From an uncultured Prevotellaceae bacterium (lineage in GTDB: Bacteria; Bacteroidota; Bacteroidia; Bacteroidales; Bacteroidaceae): 18,712 bases of DNA. The notes under the pieces are model-generated. The model did no database searches. It was not told where the DNA came from and was given only the letters and a program-made list of their open reading frames with translations. A program made the translations under genes and the position numbers. The stretch is taken from NCBI GenBank assembly GCA_937902455.1, contig CALELI010000188.1, positions 1-18,712 of the forward strand. Reading direction: 5' to 3'. The number at the start of each line of letters is the position of its first letter. The first letter of the stretch is position 1. Positions 6,279 to 14,038 of the stretch are shown one piece after another.

Positions 6279-8825
6279 TTACTTGCTGATGGTCAATACT
6301 CCTGCTGAATATGGCTCTACATCCAAAGTGTAGCTCTTATCCTTTGGAGCAACGTTCCTTGTTTTCAGGGCTACTGCATTTTTGTTCTCCATCGTATTTC
6401 CTGTCTTCAGGTCACCAGGAGCATAGTATTCATATTCAGCATCTGACGTTCCCTGCCAAGTGCTGCTGAGTGTCAGCGTGTATGCCTTCTCCGTAGGGTT
6501 AACCACTTTCACAACGACATCCCTGCCGTCTTCCGACATGGTGGTTACGACATTGAGATCGCCCGTCTCACCTGTATAGGAGAGCAGATAACGTGAGAAG
6601 TGGTCGTACCAGAGGTTAGTGACCTGGTAGTTCGGTGCAACGTAAAGGTCCTTGTAGTCGAAGTTTATGAAGGCGTTGTTCCAGTCAGGGGAATCTGTCC
6701 TGCGGATGAAAAGCGCTGCTGCACCCATAGCCACCACATCCTTTGTCTCACACATATTGAGGAAGCCTCCGGCGAACAGGCCAGTACGCCAGTCCTGACT
6801 GTTGAGATTCCATTCAGATATGAAGAGCTTGATGTTCGGATTCGGGCCACGTGCTATCATTTCGGCATAACGATCGTATGTTTTTCCGAGACTGACTGGT
6901 CCTGAAGCATACCCATTCTGCTGTTCGTAATGATGCAGGCTCATATAGTCGAAGTAGTTTCCCGAACGCTGGATGAACTGCTCATCCTCCTGGAAACCGC
7001 CACAGACGATTATCTTGATGTCTGGATCTATCTTCCGCATTGCCTCGGAATAGCGACGGACACATTTCTCGTACTTGTCGATGCCCATCTCCCACATCTC
7101 GTTATCAATTTCCCAGTACTTCACGTTGTATGGTTCTGGATGTCCGTTTGCGGCACGCATCGCACCCCACTTGCCAGATGCAGGTTCGTTGCAGTAACGC
7201 AACCAGTTGAGGGCATTCTCCATGATGGAGTCGGCCTCGGATTCAGGACGCTCGAATCCTACACTTACCACGATTATCGGTTCGGAGTCGACCTCACGGC
7301 AGAACCGGAGGAACTCGTCGGTACCGAAACTGTTCTGGTCGTAGTCCATCCACATCCAGTGGTCCCATCTGCGACGCTTTTCCTGAGGACCGATTCCCCA
7401 TCTCCAGTCATACTGTGCGGCATATCCACCTCCCGGCCAGCGCATACAGGTCGGATGAAGGTCCTTCACTGCGTTGAAGATATCAGGACGGAAACCACCC
7501 AGCGCCTGACCCGAAGCAGTGGTCATACTGACCTCGTCAATCTGCACCGTACCGTTTTCCACACATATAGCAAAGTCGGCATCGCCCTCATAACTGGAGG
7601 TAGTCAACTGGAACGGATATTTCTTCCAACCATGATTGTCGCCGTCTATGCTCAAAGTCGATTCAGCAATGACCTTGTCACCGTTGCGAAATTCCACGGA
7701 CAGACGTCCGCTACCCTTTGCATAGATATATCCCAAGTACTTCTCACCCTTCACGATATTCTGAGGTCCCTGACGGAGTCCCGACTTGGAGGTAGCCGTG
7801 ATCTTCTGCGAGTAGTTCATGTTCACGGCATCGCCCTTCACAAGCTGGAAGCGGCCGCTGCCGAAACTCGTCCACTGAGGTGCCACATCAGGTGTCTTAA
7901 CGTCGGCAGGAGTACCAGCGAAATATGTGGTCTTTCCGTTTGCAGACGTGACTTTTATGTCTTTGTAAAGTGCTTCGGTGTAGTTTACCCAGAAAGTGAT
8001 GTCATTCTTGCCAGTCTTGTCGAGTTTGCTGTAGGAGAGTATCTTCTTGCCATCGTAGTAGACATTGACGACATTTCCCCGGCAACTGATTCTCACCTTG
8101 TGCCATTCGCGGTTCTCGTTCATCTGACGCTGGCTGGCTACGGTCTTCACGAGGGCCTCGAGGGTCTTCATCTTGCGGGTTCGTCCGTACATGTTCACTT
8201 CCTTCTCCATCATGGTTGAGATAGAGAAGTTAGCGGCATTCTCGCCCTTCTGCATTGCCTCACGTATCTTTGCCAGTTCCTCGTTTCTGCGCATCTCCTC
8301 TGTCTGGGCCACGGCCAGCTGGCGGACTTCATAATAAGGATCATGCATACGGAAATAGTATGGTTCACCCGCTGCATTGTTTCCGAATGCGAAACGGATA
8401 TCCATCAGTCCCCCGCTCCATGCCCTTCGTGCCAGACGGTATGAGCGCCAGTTGACGTCAAAGGTGATGTCGTAGTCATCGGTCTCCACACTGGTGATAT
8501 GAATCGGCTGTTCGTATCTCGTAGGCGAATGGAGGATATTGTCATCGTCCATGAACCACCCGTCGAAATAACCGTCACGTGGGTGTATGCCAGGATAGTG
8601 TTCAGGTTCAAAGGAACGCTCGAAGAGTAGTTCCTGCCATACTCCGTTGTTGGCTGAGAAATAGATATGTTCGAACAGCTGCCCATAGAGCATCGGGTCG
8701 ATCATGCCACTCGGTTTACTGCAATCTATCGTGATGGACCGTTTCTCCACCTGCCCCTGTGCCCTGCACCCCAGTGTCATGGCCACAGCCACACAGGCCA
8801 CCAGAATTCTTTTCATAATCTGCAA
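6279..8825 (-). CDS. GH51 alpha-L-arabinofuranosidase, multidomain, exported
   Basis: Expected to release arabinofuranose from arabinoxylan or arabinan, with retention. The start could be ATG 8825 or ATG 8816 (MKRILVACV); both give a signal peptide of about 20-25 residues. A Cys at its end (TLGC) is a poor lipobox, so lipidation is uncertain. Domain order: GH51 N-terminal part (about 30-150, YGQLFEHIYFS); an insert about 150-310 resembling the jelly-roll of DUF1080-type proteins, with a charged helical stretch; a CBM4-like beta-sandwich about 315-440; the (beta/alpha)8 domain from MRWPGGG on; and a C-terminal beta-domain. The acid/base is E576 in WEIDNEMW and the nucleophile is E671 in FISEWN. 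The position before NE is Asp, where the motif usually reads EIGNE. At 848 aa it is longer than single-domain GH51 enzymes. It lies downstream of GH3 in the same direction. Confidence 0.9.
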   Translation of the reverse strand: MQIMKRILVACVAVAMTLGCRAQGQVEKRSITIDCSKPSGMIDPMLYGQLFEHIYFSANNGVWQELLFERSFEPEHYPGIHPRDGYFDGWFMDDDNILHSPTRYEQPIHITSVETDDYDITFDVNWRSYRLARRAWSGGLMDIRFAFGNNAAGEPYYFRMHDPYYEVRQLAVAQTEEMRRNEELAKIREAMQKGENAANFSISTMMEKEVNMYGRTRKMKTLEALVKTVASQRQMNENREWHKVRISCRGNVVNVYYDGKKILSYSKLDKTGKNDITFWVNYTEALYKDIKVTSANGKTTYFAGTPADVKTPDVAPQWTSFGSGRFQLVKGDAVNMNYSQKITATSKSGLRQGPQNIVKGEKYLGYIYAKGSGRLSVEFRNGDKVIAESTLSIDGDNHGWKKYPFQLTTSSYEGDADFAICVENGTVQIDEVSMTTASGQALGGFRPDIFNAVKDLHPTCMRWPGGGYAAQYDWRWGIGPQEKRRRWDHWMWMDYDQNSFGTDEFLRFCREVDSEPIIVVSVGFERPESEADSIMENALNWLRYCNEPASGKWGAMRAANGHPEPYNVKYWEIDNEMWEMGIDKYEKCVRRYSEAMRKIDPDIKIIVCGGFQEDEQFIQRSGNYFDYMSLHHYEQQNGYASGPVSLGKTYDRYAEMIARGPNPNIKLFISEWNLNSQDWRTGLFAGGFLNMCETKDVVAMGAAALFIRRTDSPDWNNAFINFDYKDLYVAPNYQVTNLWYDHFSRYLLSYTGETGDLNVVTTMSEDGRDVVVKVVNPTEKAYTLTLSSTWQGTSDAEYEYYAPGDLKTGNTMENKNAVALKTRNVAPKDKSYTLDVEPYSAGVLTISK

Positions 8826-8832
8826 TCAATAA

Positions 8833-8901
8833 TTAGATGTTAGCCGTTAGCCATTAGCCGTTGGCCTTTCTATAAACTCTTCAACTCTAAACTCTAAACT
8901 T
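8833..8901. repeat. Heptamer tract, copy 1 of a repeat shared with 13949-14009
   Basis: Fills the 76-bp gap between the GH3 stop and the GH51 start. The order of units is TTAGATG, TTAGCCG, TTAGCCA, TTAGCCG, TTGGCCT, TTCTATA, AACTCTT, one C, AACTCTA, AACTCTA and AACTTT. From 8840 on it aligns with the tract at 13949-14009 at roughly 90% with one gap; the 20 bases 8861-8880 equal 13970-13989. Confidence 0.85.
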
Positions 8902-11196
8902 TCACCCCTCCTTCATCACGTCGTGGCACTTCACACTCTGTGGTTTAGAGAGTTTGTAAGTTGCCGTGCCACGGATGTCCTCCACACTGGCACCGAAACT
9001 GACTGTATAGTTTCCGGCTGCTGTCTCCCAGCTCTGGGTGGCTTCGTTGTAGGAGGCGAGATAATAATTGCTTACATTCATTGTGAGAGTCTGACTCTCG
9101 CCCGGCTGGAGTTCCTTAGTCTTGGCAAACGACTTCAGCTCGCGTGCTGGTTTCTCCAGACCTCCCTTTGGTGCCGTGACATAGAGTTCCACGGCTTCCT
9201 TGCCTGCCACCTGTCCGGTGTTGGTCACCGTGACGGACGCCTCGAATCCGTCCTTCGTTGCCTTGACAACTGGTTTGCCGTATGAGAATGTGGTGTAGCT
9301 CAGTCCATAGCCGAACGGATATGACACTTCCTTGCCTGCGGTATTGAAATAGCGGTAGCCTACGTTCAGGCCTTCTGCATGGCGGGTGTAGTCGGTGAAT
9401 TCCCTCTTGCCGTTCATGGCCCTGCCTGCGTTCCTCACGTTAGGGAAGTTGAGTGATGACGGCACGTCGAGCAGGCTTATCGGCCATGTCATCGACAGCT
9501 TGCCGGAAGGGTTGGCCTTGCCTGTCAGCACGTCGACCACGGAGTTGCCTCCCTCCTGTCCTGGCTGCCATGCAAGGAGGATGGCGTCGGGCTTGCCTTT
9601 CCATGAGGCGGTCTCTATGACATTTCCCATATTGAGGATGACGACTACCTTCTTGCCCTTCAGATGGAACGACGAGCAGACGTCCGCGATGAGTTGCTGC
9701 TCCGTGGCGGTGAGGTTGAAGTCATCGGCTTCCTTTCTGTCACTGCCCTCTCCTGCCTGACGTCCGAGGGTGATAATGGCTATGTCGGACTCGTCGGCCT
9801 GACCATCGATGATCTGACGCGAGAGTTCCATCTCGGTCAGTGGTGCCTTGCCCCAGAACCAGCCGCGGCGAGGCAGGGCCTGCGAGAGGGTGTTCTGATA
9901 TTCCCTGTACTTCAGGTATACGTTGGCCAGCTTCTCGTTCACCATCACTCCGGCATTGCCGAGCCCGGTCATGAGGTCGATGGTATAGGCCTTGTTGACG
10001 TCACCGGAACCAGTGCCTCCGGCAATGAAGTCATAGGATGTCACTCCGAACACCGATACTTTGCCGACGTTCTTCATAGGCAGTGTGCCGTCGGAGTTCT
10101 TCAGGAGCACCATTCCTTCCGTGGCACTCTGGCGGGTGATCTGTGCATGGCCCTTGAGGTCGGGGGTGTTGCTGTACTTATATCCACGGAAACGAGGTGT
10201 CTTCACCAGGTATTCCAGTATTCGCTTCACACATACGTCGAGTTCCTCCATCTTCAGTTCTCCGCTCTTCACCTTGCTGATCACTTCCTGGGTCTGGGCA
10301 GGGTTGCCGGGTTCCATGAGGTCGTTGCCTGCCTTTATCTGTGCAGCCGTGTTTCTCTGGCCTGTCCAGTCGGTCATCACGATTCCGTCGAATCCCCATT
10401 CATCGCGGAGGATAGTGGTGAGAAGGTCCTTGCTCTCCTGAGTATATGTGCCGTTGATCTTGTTATACGACGACATCACGGTCCACGGCTTTCCCTCCCT
10501 CACGGCAATCTCGAATCCCTTGAGGTAGATTTCTCTCAATGCTCTCTGGCTCACGATTTCATCCACCTCGGTGCGGTTCGTCTCCTGGGAGTTTGCAGCG
10601 AAGTGCTTCACGGAAGTACCGACACCCTGACTCTGTACGCCTCTCACGTATGCTGCGCCCATCTTTCCCGTCACTACCGGGTCTTCGGAATAATACTCGA
10701 AGTTGCGTCCACAGAGAGGAGAACGGTGTATGTTCATTCCAGGAGCAAGTATGACGTCACAGCCATATTCCAGGACTTCGTTGCCGATAGCCTTTCCTAC
10801 CTCTTCCACCAGTTCCTGGTTCCATGTACATGCAAGGGCTGTACCTACAGGAAAACCTGTGCAGTAATAGGTCTTGGAGTCGTTAGGGCGTGTTGGACTG
10901 ATTCTCACTCCTGCAGGACCGTCGGTCAACACGCTTGCAGGCACACCCAGTCTGATTATGGGCTGAGTGGTTCCTGCTGCTCCCGGGACTGCATCAGCAT
11001 GGGCACCAACCATTCCGTTGGCGTTCTGGATGCCTCCGGTAGCACCTTGTCGACTCGTACCGACCACGAGGGTTGCCTTTTCCTCGAGGGTCATTGACTT
11101 TAAGATTTCATCAACGTTGTCACGCTGGAGTTTCACCTGTGCACTGCTGACCATAGCACAAGACACAAGCACTGTACTAAGAACTAGTTTTTTCAT
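8902..11196 (-). CDS. GH3 beta-glucosidase/beta-xylosidase, exported
   Basis: A retaining exo-hydrolase that trims glucose or xylose from the non-reducing end of oligosaccharides. Signal peptide: residues 1-19 (MKKLVLSTVLVSCAMVSSA). The TIM-barrel domain shows DGPAGVR, SVKHFAANSQETNR and VMTDW, with the nucleophile D276. The alpha/beta sandwich domain holds the likely acid/base E483 in GEGSDR. A fibronectin III-like domain (about 660-745, LYVTAPKG to LTMNV) ends the protein. The 764 aa length is normal for three-domain GH3. Glucosidase and xylosidase cannot be separated by eye. It is first in a leftward pair with GH51, starting from a promoter at 11226-11233 that is divergent from the double esterase. 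Confidence 0.93.
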   Translation of the reverse strand: MKKLVLSTVLVSCAMVSSAQVKLQRDNVDEILKSMTLEEKATLVVGTSRQGATGGIQNANGMVGAHADAVPGAAGTTQPIIRLGVPASVLTDGPAGVRISPTRPNDSKTYYCTGFPVGTALACTWNQELVEEVGKAIGNEVLEYGCDVILAPGMNIHRSPLCGRNFEYYSEDPVVTGKMGAAYVRGVQSQGVGTSVKHFAANSQETNRTEVDEIVSQRALREIYLKGFEIAVREGKPWTVMSSYNKINGTYTQESKDLLTTILRDEWGFDGIVMTDWTGQRNTAAQIKAGNDLMEPGNPAQTQEVISKVKSGELKMEELDVCVKRILEYLVKTPRFRGYKYSNTPDLKGHAQITRQSATEGMVLLKNSDGTLPMKNVGKVSVFGVTSYDFIAGGTGSGDVNKAYTIDLMTGLGNAGVMVNEKLANVYLKYREYQNTLSQALPRRGWFWGKAPLTEMELSRQIIDGQADESDIAIITLGRQAGEGSDRKEADDFNLTATEQQLIADVCSSFHLKGKKVVVILNMGNVIETASWKGKPDAILLAWQPGQEGGNSVVDVLTGKANPSGKLSMTWPISLLDVPSSLNFPNVRNAGRAMNGKREFTDYTRHAEGLNVGYRYFNTAGKEVSYPFGYGLSYTTFSYGKPVVKATKDGFEASVTVTNTGQVAGKEAVELYVTAPKGGLEKPARELKSFAKTKELQPGESQTLTMNVSNYYLASYNEATQSWETAAGNYTVSFGASVEDIRGTATYKLSKPQSVKCHDVMKEG

Positions 11197-11225
11197 ATTA
11201 CATTATTTATTAGTTAATTTCCTTG

Positions 11226-11233
11226 CAAATATA
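11226..11233 (-). promoter_or_regulatory. -7 box of the GH3-GH51 operon
   Basis: The reverse strand reads TATATTTG followed by CA, fitting TAnnTTTG. Transcription would start near 11219, about 22 nt before the GH3 ATG. A clear -33 TTTG is missing. The box lies only about 45 bp from the opposing promoter at 11277-11284, so the two polymerase sites probably compete or share regulators. Confidence 0.6.
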
Positions 11234-11238
11234 GTAAT

Positions 11239-11273
11239 AATTCACAATTCTTGGTTAATAATTCATAATTTTT
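11239..11273. repeat. Five 7-bp units (AATTCNN type) between the divergent promoters
   Basis: Units in strict 7-bp phase: AATTCAC, AATTCTT, GGTTAAT, AATTCAT and AATTTTT. They fill the space between the two opposing -7 boxes, so they cover the upstream promoter region of both operons. Confidence 0.65.
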
Positions 11274-11276
11274 TTC

Positions 11277-11284
11277 TATTTTTG
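11277..11284 (+). promoter_or_regulatory. -7 box of the esterase-GH2 operon
   Basis: TATTTTTG followed by CA fits TAnnTTTG. A TTGG at 11251-11254, 22 bp upstream, is a passable -33 element. Expected transcription start is near 11291, so the leader is only about 12 nt and consists of the CATAAAC repeats. Confidence 0.55.
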
Positions 11285-11287
11285 CAT

Positions 11288-11315
11288 CATAAACCATAAA
11301 CTATGAATCATAAAT
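11288..11315. repeat. 7-bp repeats running across the esterase start codon
   Basis: CATAAAC, CATAAAC, TATGAAT and CATAAAT in strict 7-bp phase from 11288 to 11315. The third unit contains the ATG at 11303, so the repeat forms the leader and the first codons (MNHK). Confidence 0.65.
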
Positions 11316-13936
11316 CAATATCCATCCTCATAGCATTACTGCTATCGGCACCCATTACAGTTACGGCACAGAATGCCAGGAAGAACAACACAGTCCGCAT
11401 TGAGTCAGGACTCGTCCAGGGATTTGACCAGGAAGGCACGAAAGCATTCCTCGGTATTCCTTACGCCAAGGTGGAGCGTCTGATGCCACCACTCCCCGTC
11501 GACCCCTGGGACACAGTGATGGTATGCAACCACTGGGGACCTCAGGCAATGCAGAACACAGGTCGTGACCTGCCGGAATCAGAGATGAGCGAGAACTGCT
11601 GCGTGCTGAATGTATGGACGACGAACATGGATGGCAATCAGCCGAAACCCGTCATGCTCTGGCTCCACGGAGGGGGATTCGACTCGGGTACCTCGGCATG
11701 GAATCCGGGTATGGGACTGGCCAGGAAGGACGTGGTGGTTGTGAGCATCAACCACCGTCTCAACATCCTCGGGTTCCTCGACCTCTCAGCCGTATCGCCC
11801 AAGTACAAGTACTCCGGCAATGTAGGAATGATGGACGTTGTCGCTGCACTGAGATGGATTCACAGGAACATCCATCTCTTCGGAGGCGATCCGGGCAATA
11901 TCACTGTCTTCGGTGAATCGGGCGGAGGCGGCAAGGTCGGTACACTTCTTTGCATGCCAGAGGCAAAGGACCTCTTCCACAAGGCCATCATCATGAGTGG
12001 TACCATCCTGAATGTCAACACGAAGGAGATGACCGAATCGCTCGGCAAGGCAGTACTTGCGGAACTGGGCATCGACAAGGCCCACATCGACAAGATAAAG
12101 GACGTGCCTTACAGGGAACTCTATGCTGCCGGTCAGCGGGCCATGGGCAAGAGCATAGGCACACGCAAGCCAGGGACTCCGATGATGTGGGGCTTCGGTC
12201 CTACTCCTGACGGCGAAATACTCATGCAGCAGCCGTTCCAGCCTGGATTCTCCCGATTTGCCGACAACAAGCCAATCATCATAGGAACGACTTTCAACGA
12301 ACTGCAGCGACTCGCCTACGGACGTCAGACGACCACCGACGAGGCACGCAAGGCACTGGTTCCAACCTTCGGCGAACAGACAGACGACTACATCAAGGCC
12401 TTCGACAAGGCATGGCCTCAGCATTCTCCGAACGACCTCCTGTCCATCGACTATCTCTTCCGTCCGAAGACCATCATCACAGCCGACTATGTGTCAGCCC
12501 ATCGTTCCACACCTATATATAATTATATGTTCACGTGGAAGTCGCCAGTCAATCAGGGTTCCGTCCATGGACATGAGCTGAAATTCTGTTTCAACACCCT
12601 CAATCATGCAGGCAACGAACTGCCCCACCCTACGGACAAGGATCAGCAACTCGCCGACCTCATGAGCCAGTCGTGGGCGAACTTCGCTCGTACGGGCAAT
12701 CCGAATGCCAGCGGTCTCCCTGCATGGCAACCATATACTGCAGGAAACGGAGAGATGATGATATTCGATTATGACTGTCGCATCCTCCACAATCCCGACA
12801 GGGAACTCGAGGAGATAATCAACGACCATTGTTTCCAGCAGCTCAAGGAATTCAACGAGAAGAAGGCCGAGAACCAGCCTCACGTCATTCCTTCTACGAA
12901 TATCAGCGGCAACTACCCTCGGATACTTCCCGACAACAGCGTCCTCTTCCGTGTCAGGGCCAACGACGCCAGCGACTGGAAGGTCTCTCTCGACCCCGAC
13001 TGCAAGTTCTACCTCCAGCAGGATGGCACTTGGCTCGCACATACAAAGCCGTTAGTCGAAGGATTCCATTATTACTGGTTCAATATTGATGGCATTGAGT
13101 TCTCCGACCCTGCAAGCAGGAGTTACTTCGGTTGCGGACGTATGACGAGTGCCATTGACATCCCGGAAAAGGACTGTACATTCTACGACCTGAAGGATGT
13201 CCCTCACGGACGAATCCATCAGATGGAATATTTCTCCAAGGTAAGGAACCAGACAGTCGGTGTATGGGTCTATACTCCACCGACCTACGACAAGGGTAAG
13301 ACAAAATACCCGGTGCTCTATCTTCAGCACGGTGGCGGAGAAGATGAGACCGGATGGACCAATCAAGGCAAGACGAATTATATACTCGACAATCTCATTG
13401 CCGAAGGAAAGGCGAAGGAGATGATTATCGTCATGTCCAATGGAACGATGAATGTACCGGGCACACGGTTCGGTTATTCTGTGGAAGGCATCAAGCCATA
13501 CGAACAGGACCTCACGGAAAGCCTTATCCCGTTCATCGAGAGTCATTTCCGTGTCAAGTTCTCACCAGAGGACAGAGCTCTGGCAGGACTCTCCATGGGT
13601 GGCGGCGAGGCATTCTTTGCCGGACTGCAGCACCCCGAGTTGTTCGCCCATCTCGGTATCTTCAGCACAGGAGTGTTCGGTGGCATCCAGGGCAGCAACT
13701 TCAATGCTGGAGCAGTACTTGAGTCCATCCATCAGTCAGTATCTGCTGATGCCAGGAAGTACCAGCAAGACGTATTTATCTCCGTCGGCGAAGACGATCC
13801 CCGTTTTCCTCACACCACCAAGGCCGTGGAATCTCTCCGCGCCCAAGGTCTCACCATCACCTATTCCACCTTCCCCGGCGACCACGAATGGCAAGTCTGG
13901 CGCAAGTCACTCCATGCCTTCATCCAAAAACTCTAA
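11303..13936 (+). CDS. Exported double esterase: carboxylesterase B + CBM48-like + CE1
   Basis: Two complete serine esterases in one 877-residue chain, probably removing acetyl or feruloyl groups from hemicellulose. Signal peptide about residues 1-22 (ending TVTAQ). Domain 1 (about 28-520) is a type B carboxylesterase: oxyanion loop LHGGGF, nucleophile S206 in GESGGGG, acid E333 in TTFNEL, base H422 in SVHGHEL. A linker domain (about 535-640) looks like the CBM48/E-set module often placed before CE1 in Bacteroidetes. Domain 2 (about 645-877) is CE1: LYLQHGGG, nucleophile S764 in GLSMGG, acid D831 or D832 in VGEDD, base H861 in GDHEW. Both triads look intact. It is first in an operon with the GH2 gene and divergent from GH3. 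Confidence 0.9.
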   Translation: MNHKSISILIALLLSAPITVTAQNARKNNTVRIESGLVQGFDQEGTKAFLGIPYAKVERLMPPLPVDPWDTVMVCNHWGPQAMQNTGRDLPESEMSENCCVLNVWTTNMDGNQPKPVMLWLHGGGFDSGTSAWNPGMGLARKDVVVVSINHRLNILGFLDLSAVSPKYKYSGNVGMMDVVAALRWIHRNIHLFGGDPGNITVFGESGGGGKVGTLLCMPEAKDLFHKAIIMSGTILNVNTKEMTESLGKAVLAELGIDKAHIDKIKDVPYRELYAAGQRAMGKSIGTRKPGTPMMWGFGPTPDGEILMQQPFQPGFSRFADNKPIIIGTTFNELQRLAYGRQTTTDEARKALVPTFGEQTDDYIKAFDKAWPQHSPNDLLSIDYLFRPKTIITADYVSAHRSTPIYNYMFTWKSPVNQGSVHGHELKFCFNTLNHAGNELPHPTDKDQQLADLMSQSWANFARTGNPNASGLPAWQPYTAGNGEMMIFDYDCRILHNPDRELEEIINDHCFQQLKEFNEKKAENQPHVIPSTNISGNYPRILPDNSVLFRVRANDASDWKVSLDPDCKFYLQQDGTWLAHTKPLVEGFHYYWFNIDGIEFSDPASRSYFGCGRMTSAIDIPEKDCTFYDLKDVPHGRIHQMEYFSKVRNQTVGVWVYTPPTYDKGKTKYPVLYLQHGGGEDETGWTNQGKTNYILDNLIAEGKAKEMIIVMSNGTMNVPGTRFGYSVEGIKPYEQDLTESLIPFIESHFRVKFSPEDRALAGLSMGGGEAFFAGLQHPELFAHLGIFSTGVFGGIQGSNFNAGAVLESIHQSVSADARKYQQDVFISVGEDDPRFPHTTKAVESLRAQGLTITYSTFPGDHEWQVWRKSLHAFIQKL

Positions 13937-14037
13937 ACTCATTAGCCATTAGCCGTTAGCCGTTAGCCATTGGCCTTTCTATAAACTCTCAACTCTAAAC
14001 TTCCAAACTGACTCTCAACTCTAAACTCTCAACTCTA
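13929..14037. repeat. Heptamer tract, copy 2 of the repeat at 8840-8900
   Basis: The tract covers the last codons and stop of the esterase and the whole gap up to the GH2 ATG. Units: AACTCTA (holding the TAA stop), then TTAGCCA, TTAGCCG twice, TTAGCCA, TTGGCCT, TTCTATA, AACTCTC, AACTCTA, AACTTCC, and after a phase slip AACTCTA, AACTCTC and AACTCTA just before the start codon. The part 13949-14009 matches 8840-8900. Confidence 0.85.
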
Positions 14038-14038
14038 C

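Noticed and set aside
8833..8901. CRISPR-like array
   Set aside because: Units are seven bases and directly tandem, with no spacers and no cas genes.
9664..11097. 477-residue reading frame opposite GH3, and similar long frames opposite GH51 (6930-8219) and the dehydratase (16889-18262)
   Set aside because: The genes avoid codons whose complements are stops, so long antisense frames arise passively. The sense frames contain full catalytic motifs; the antisense translations are Cys/His/Leu/Val-rich without recognisable domains.
12511..12529. AT-rich near-palindrome (TATATAATTATAT) inside the esterase gene
   Set aside because: It encodes a plausible PIYNYM strand in the correct frame; a chance run of Tyr, Ile and Asn codons explains it.
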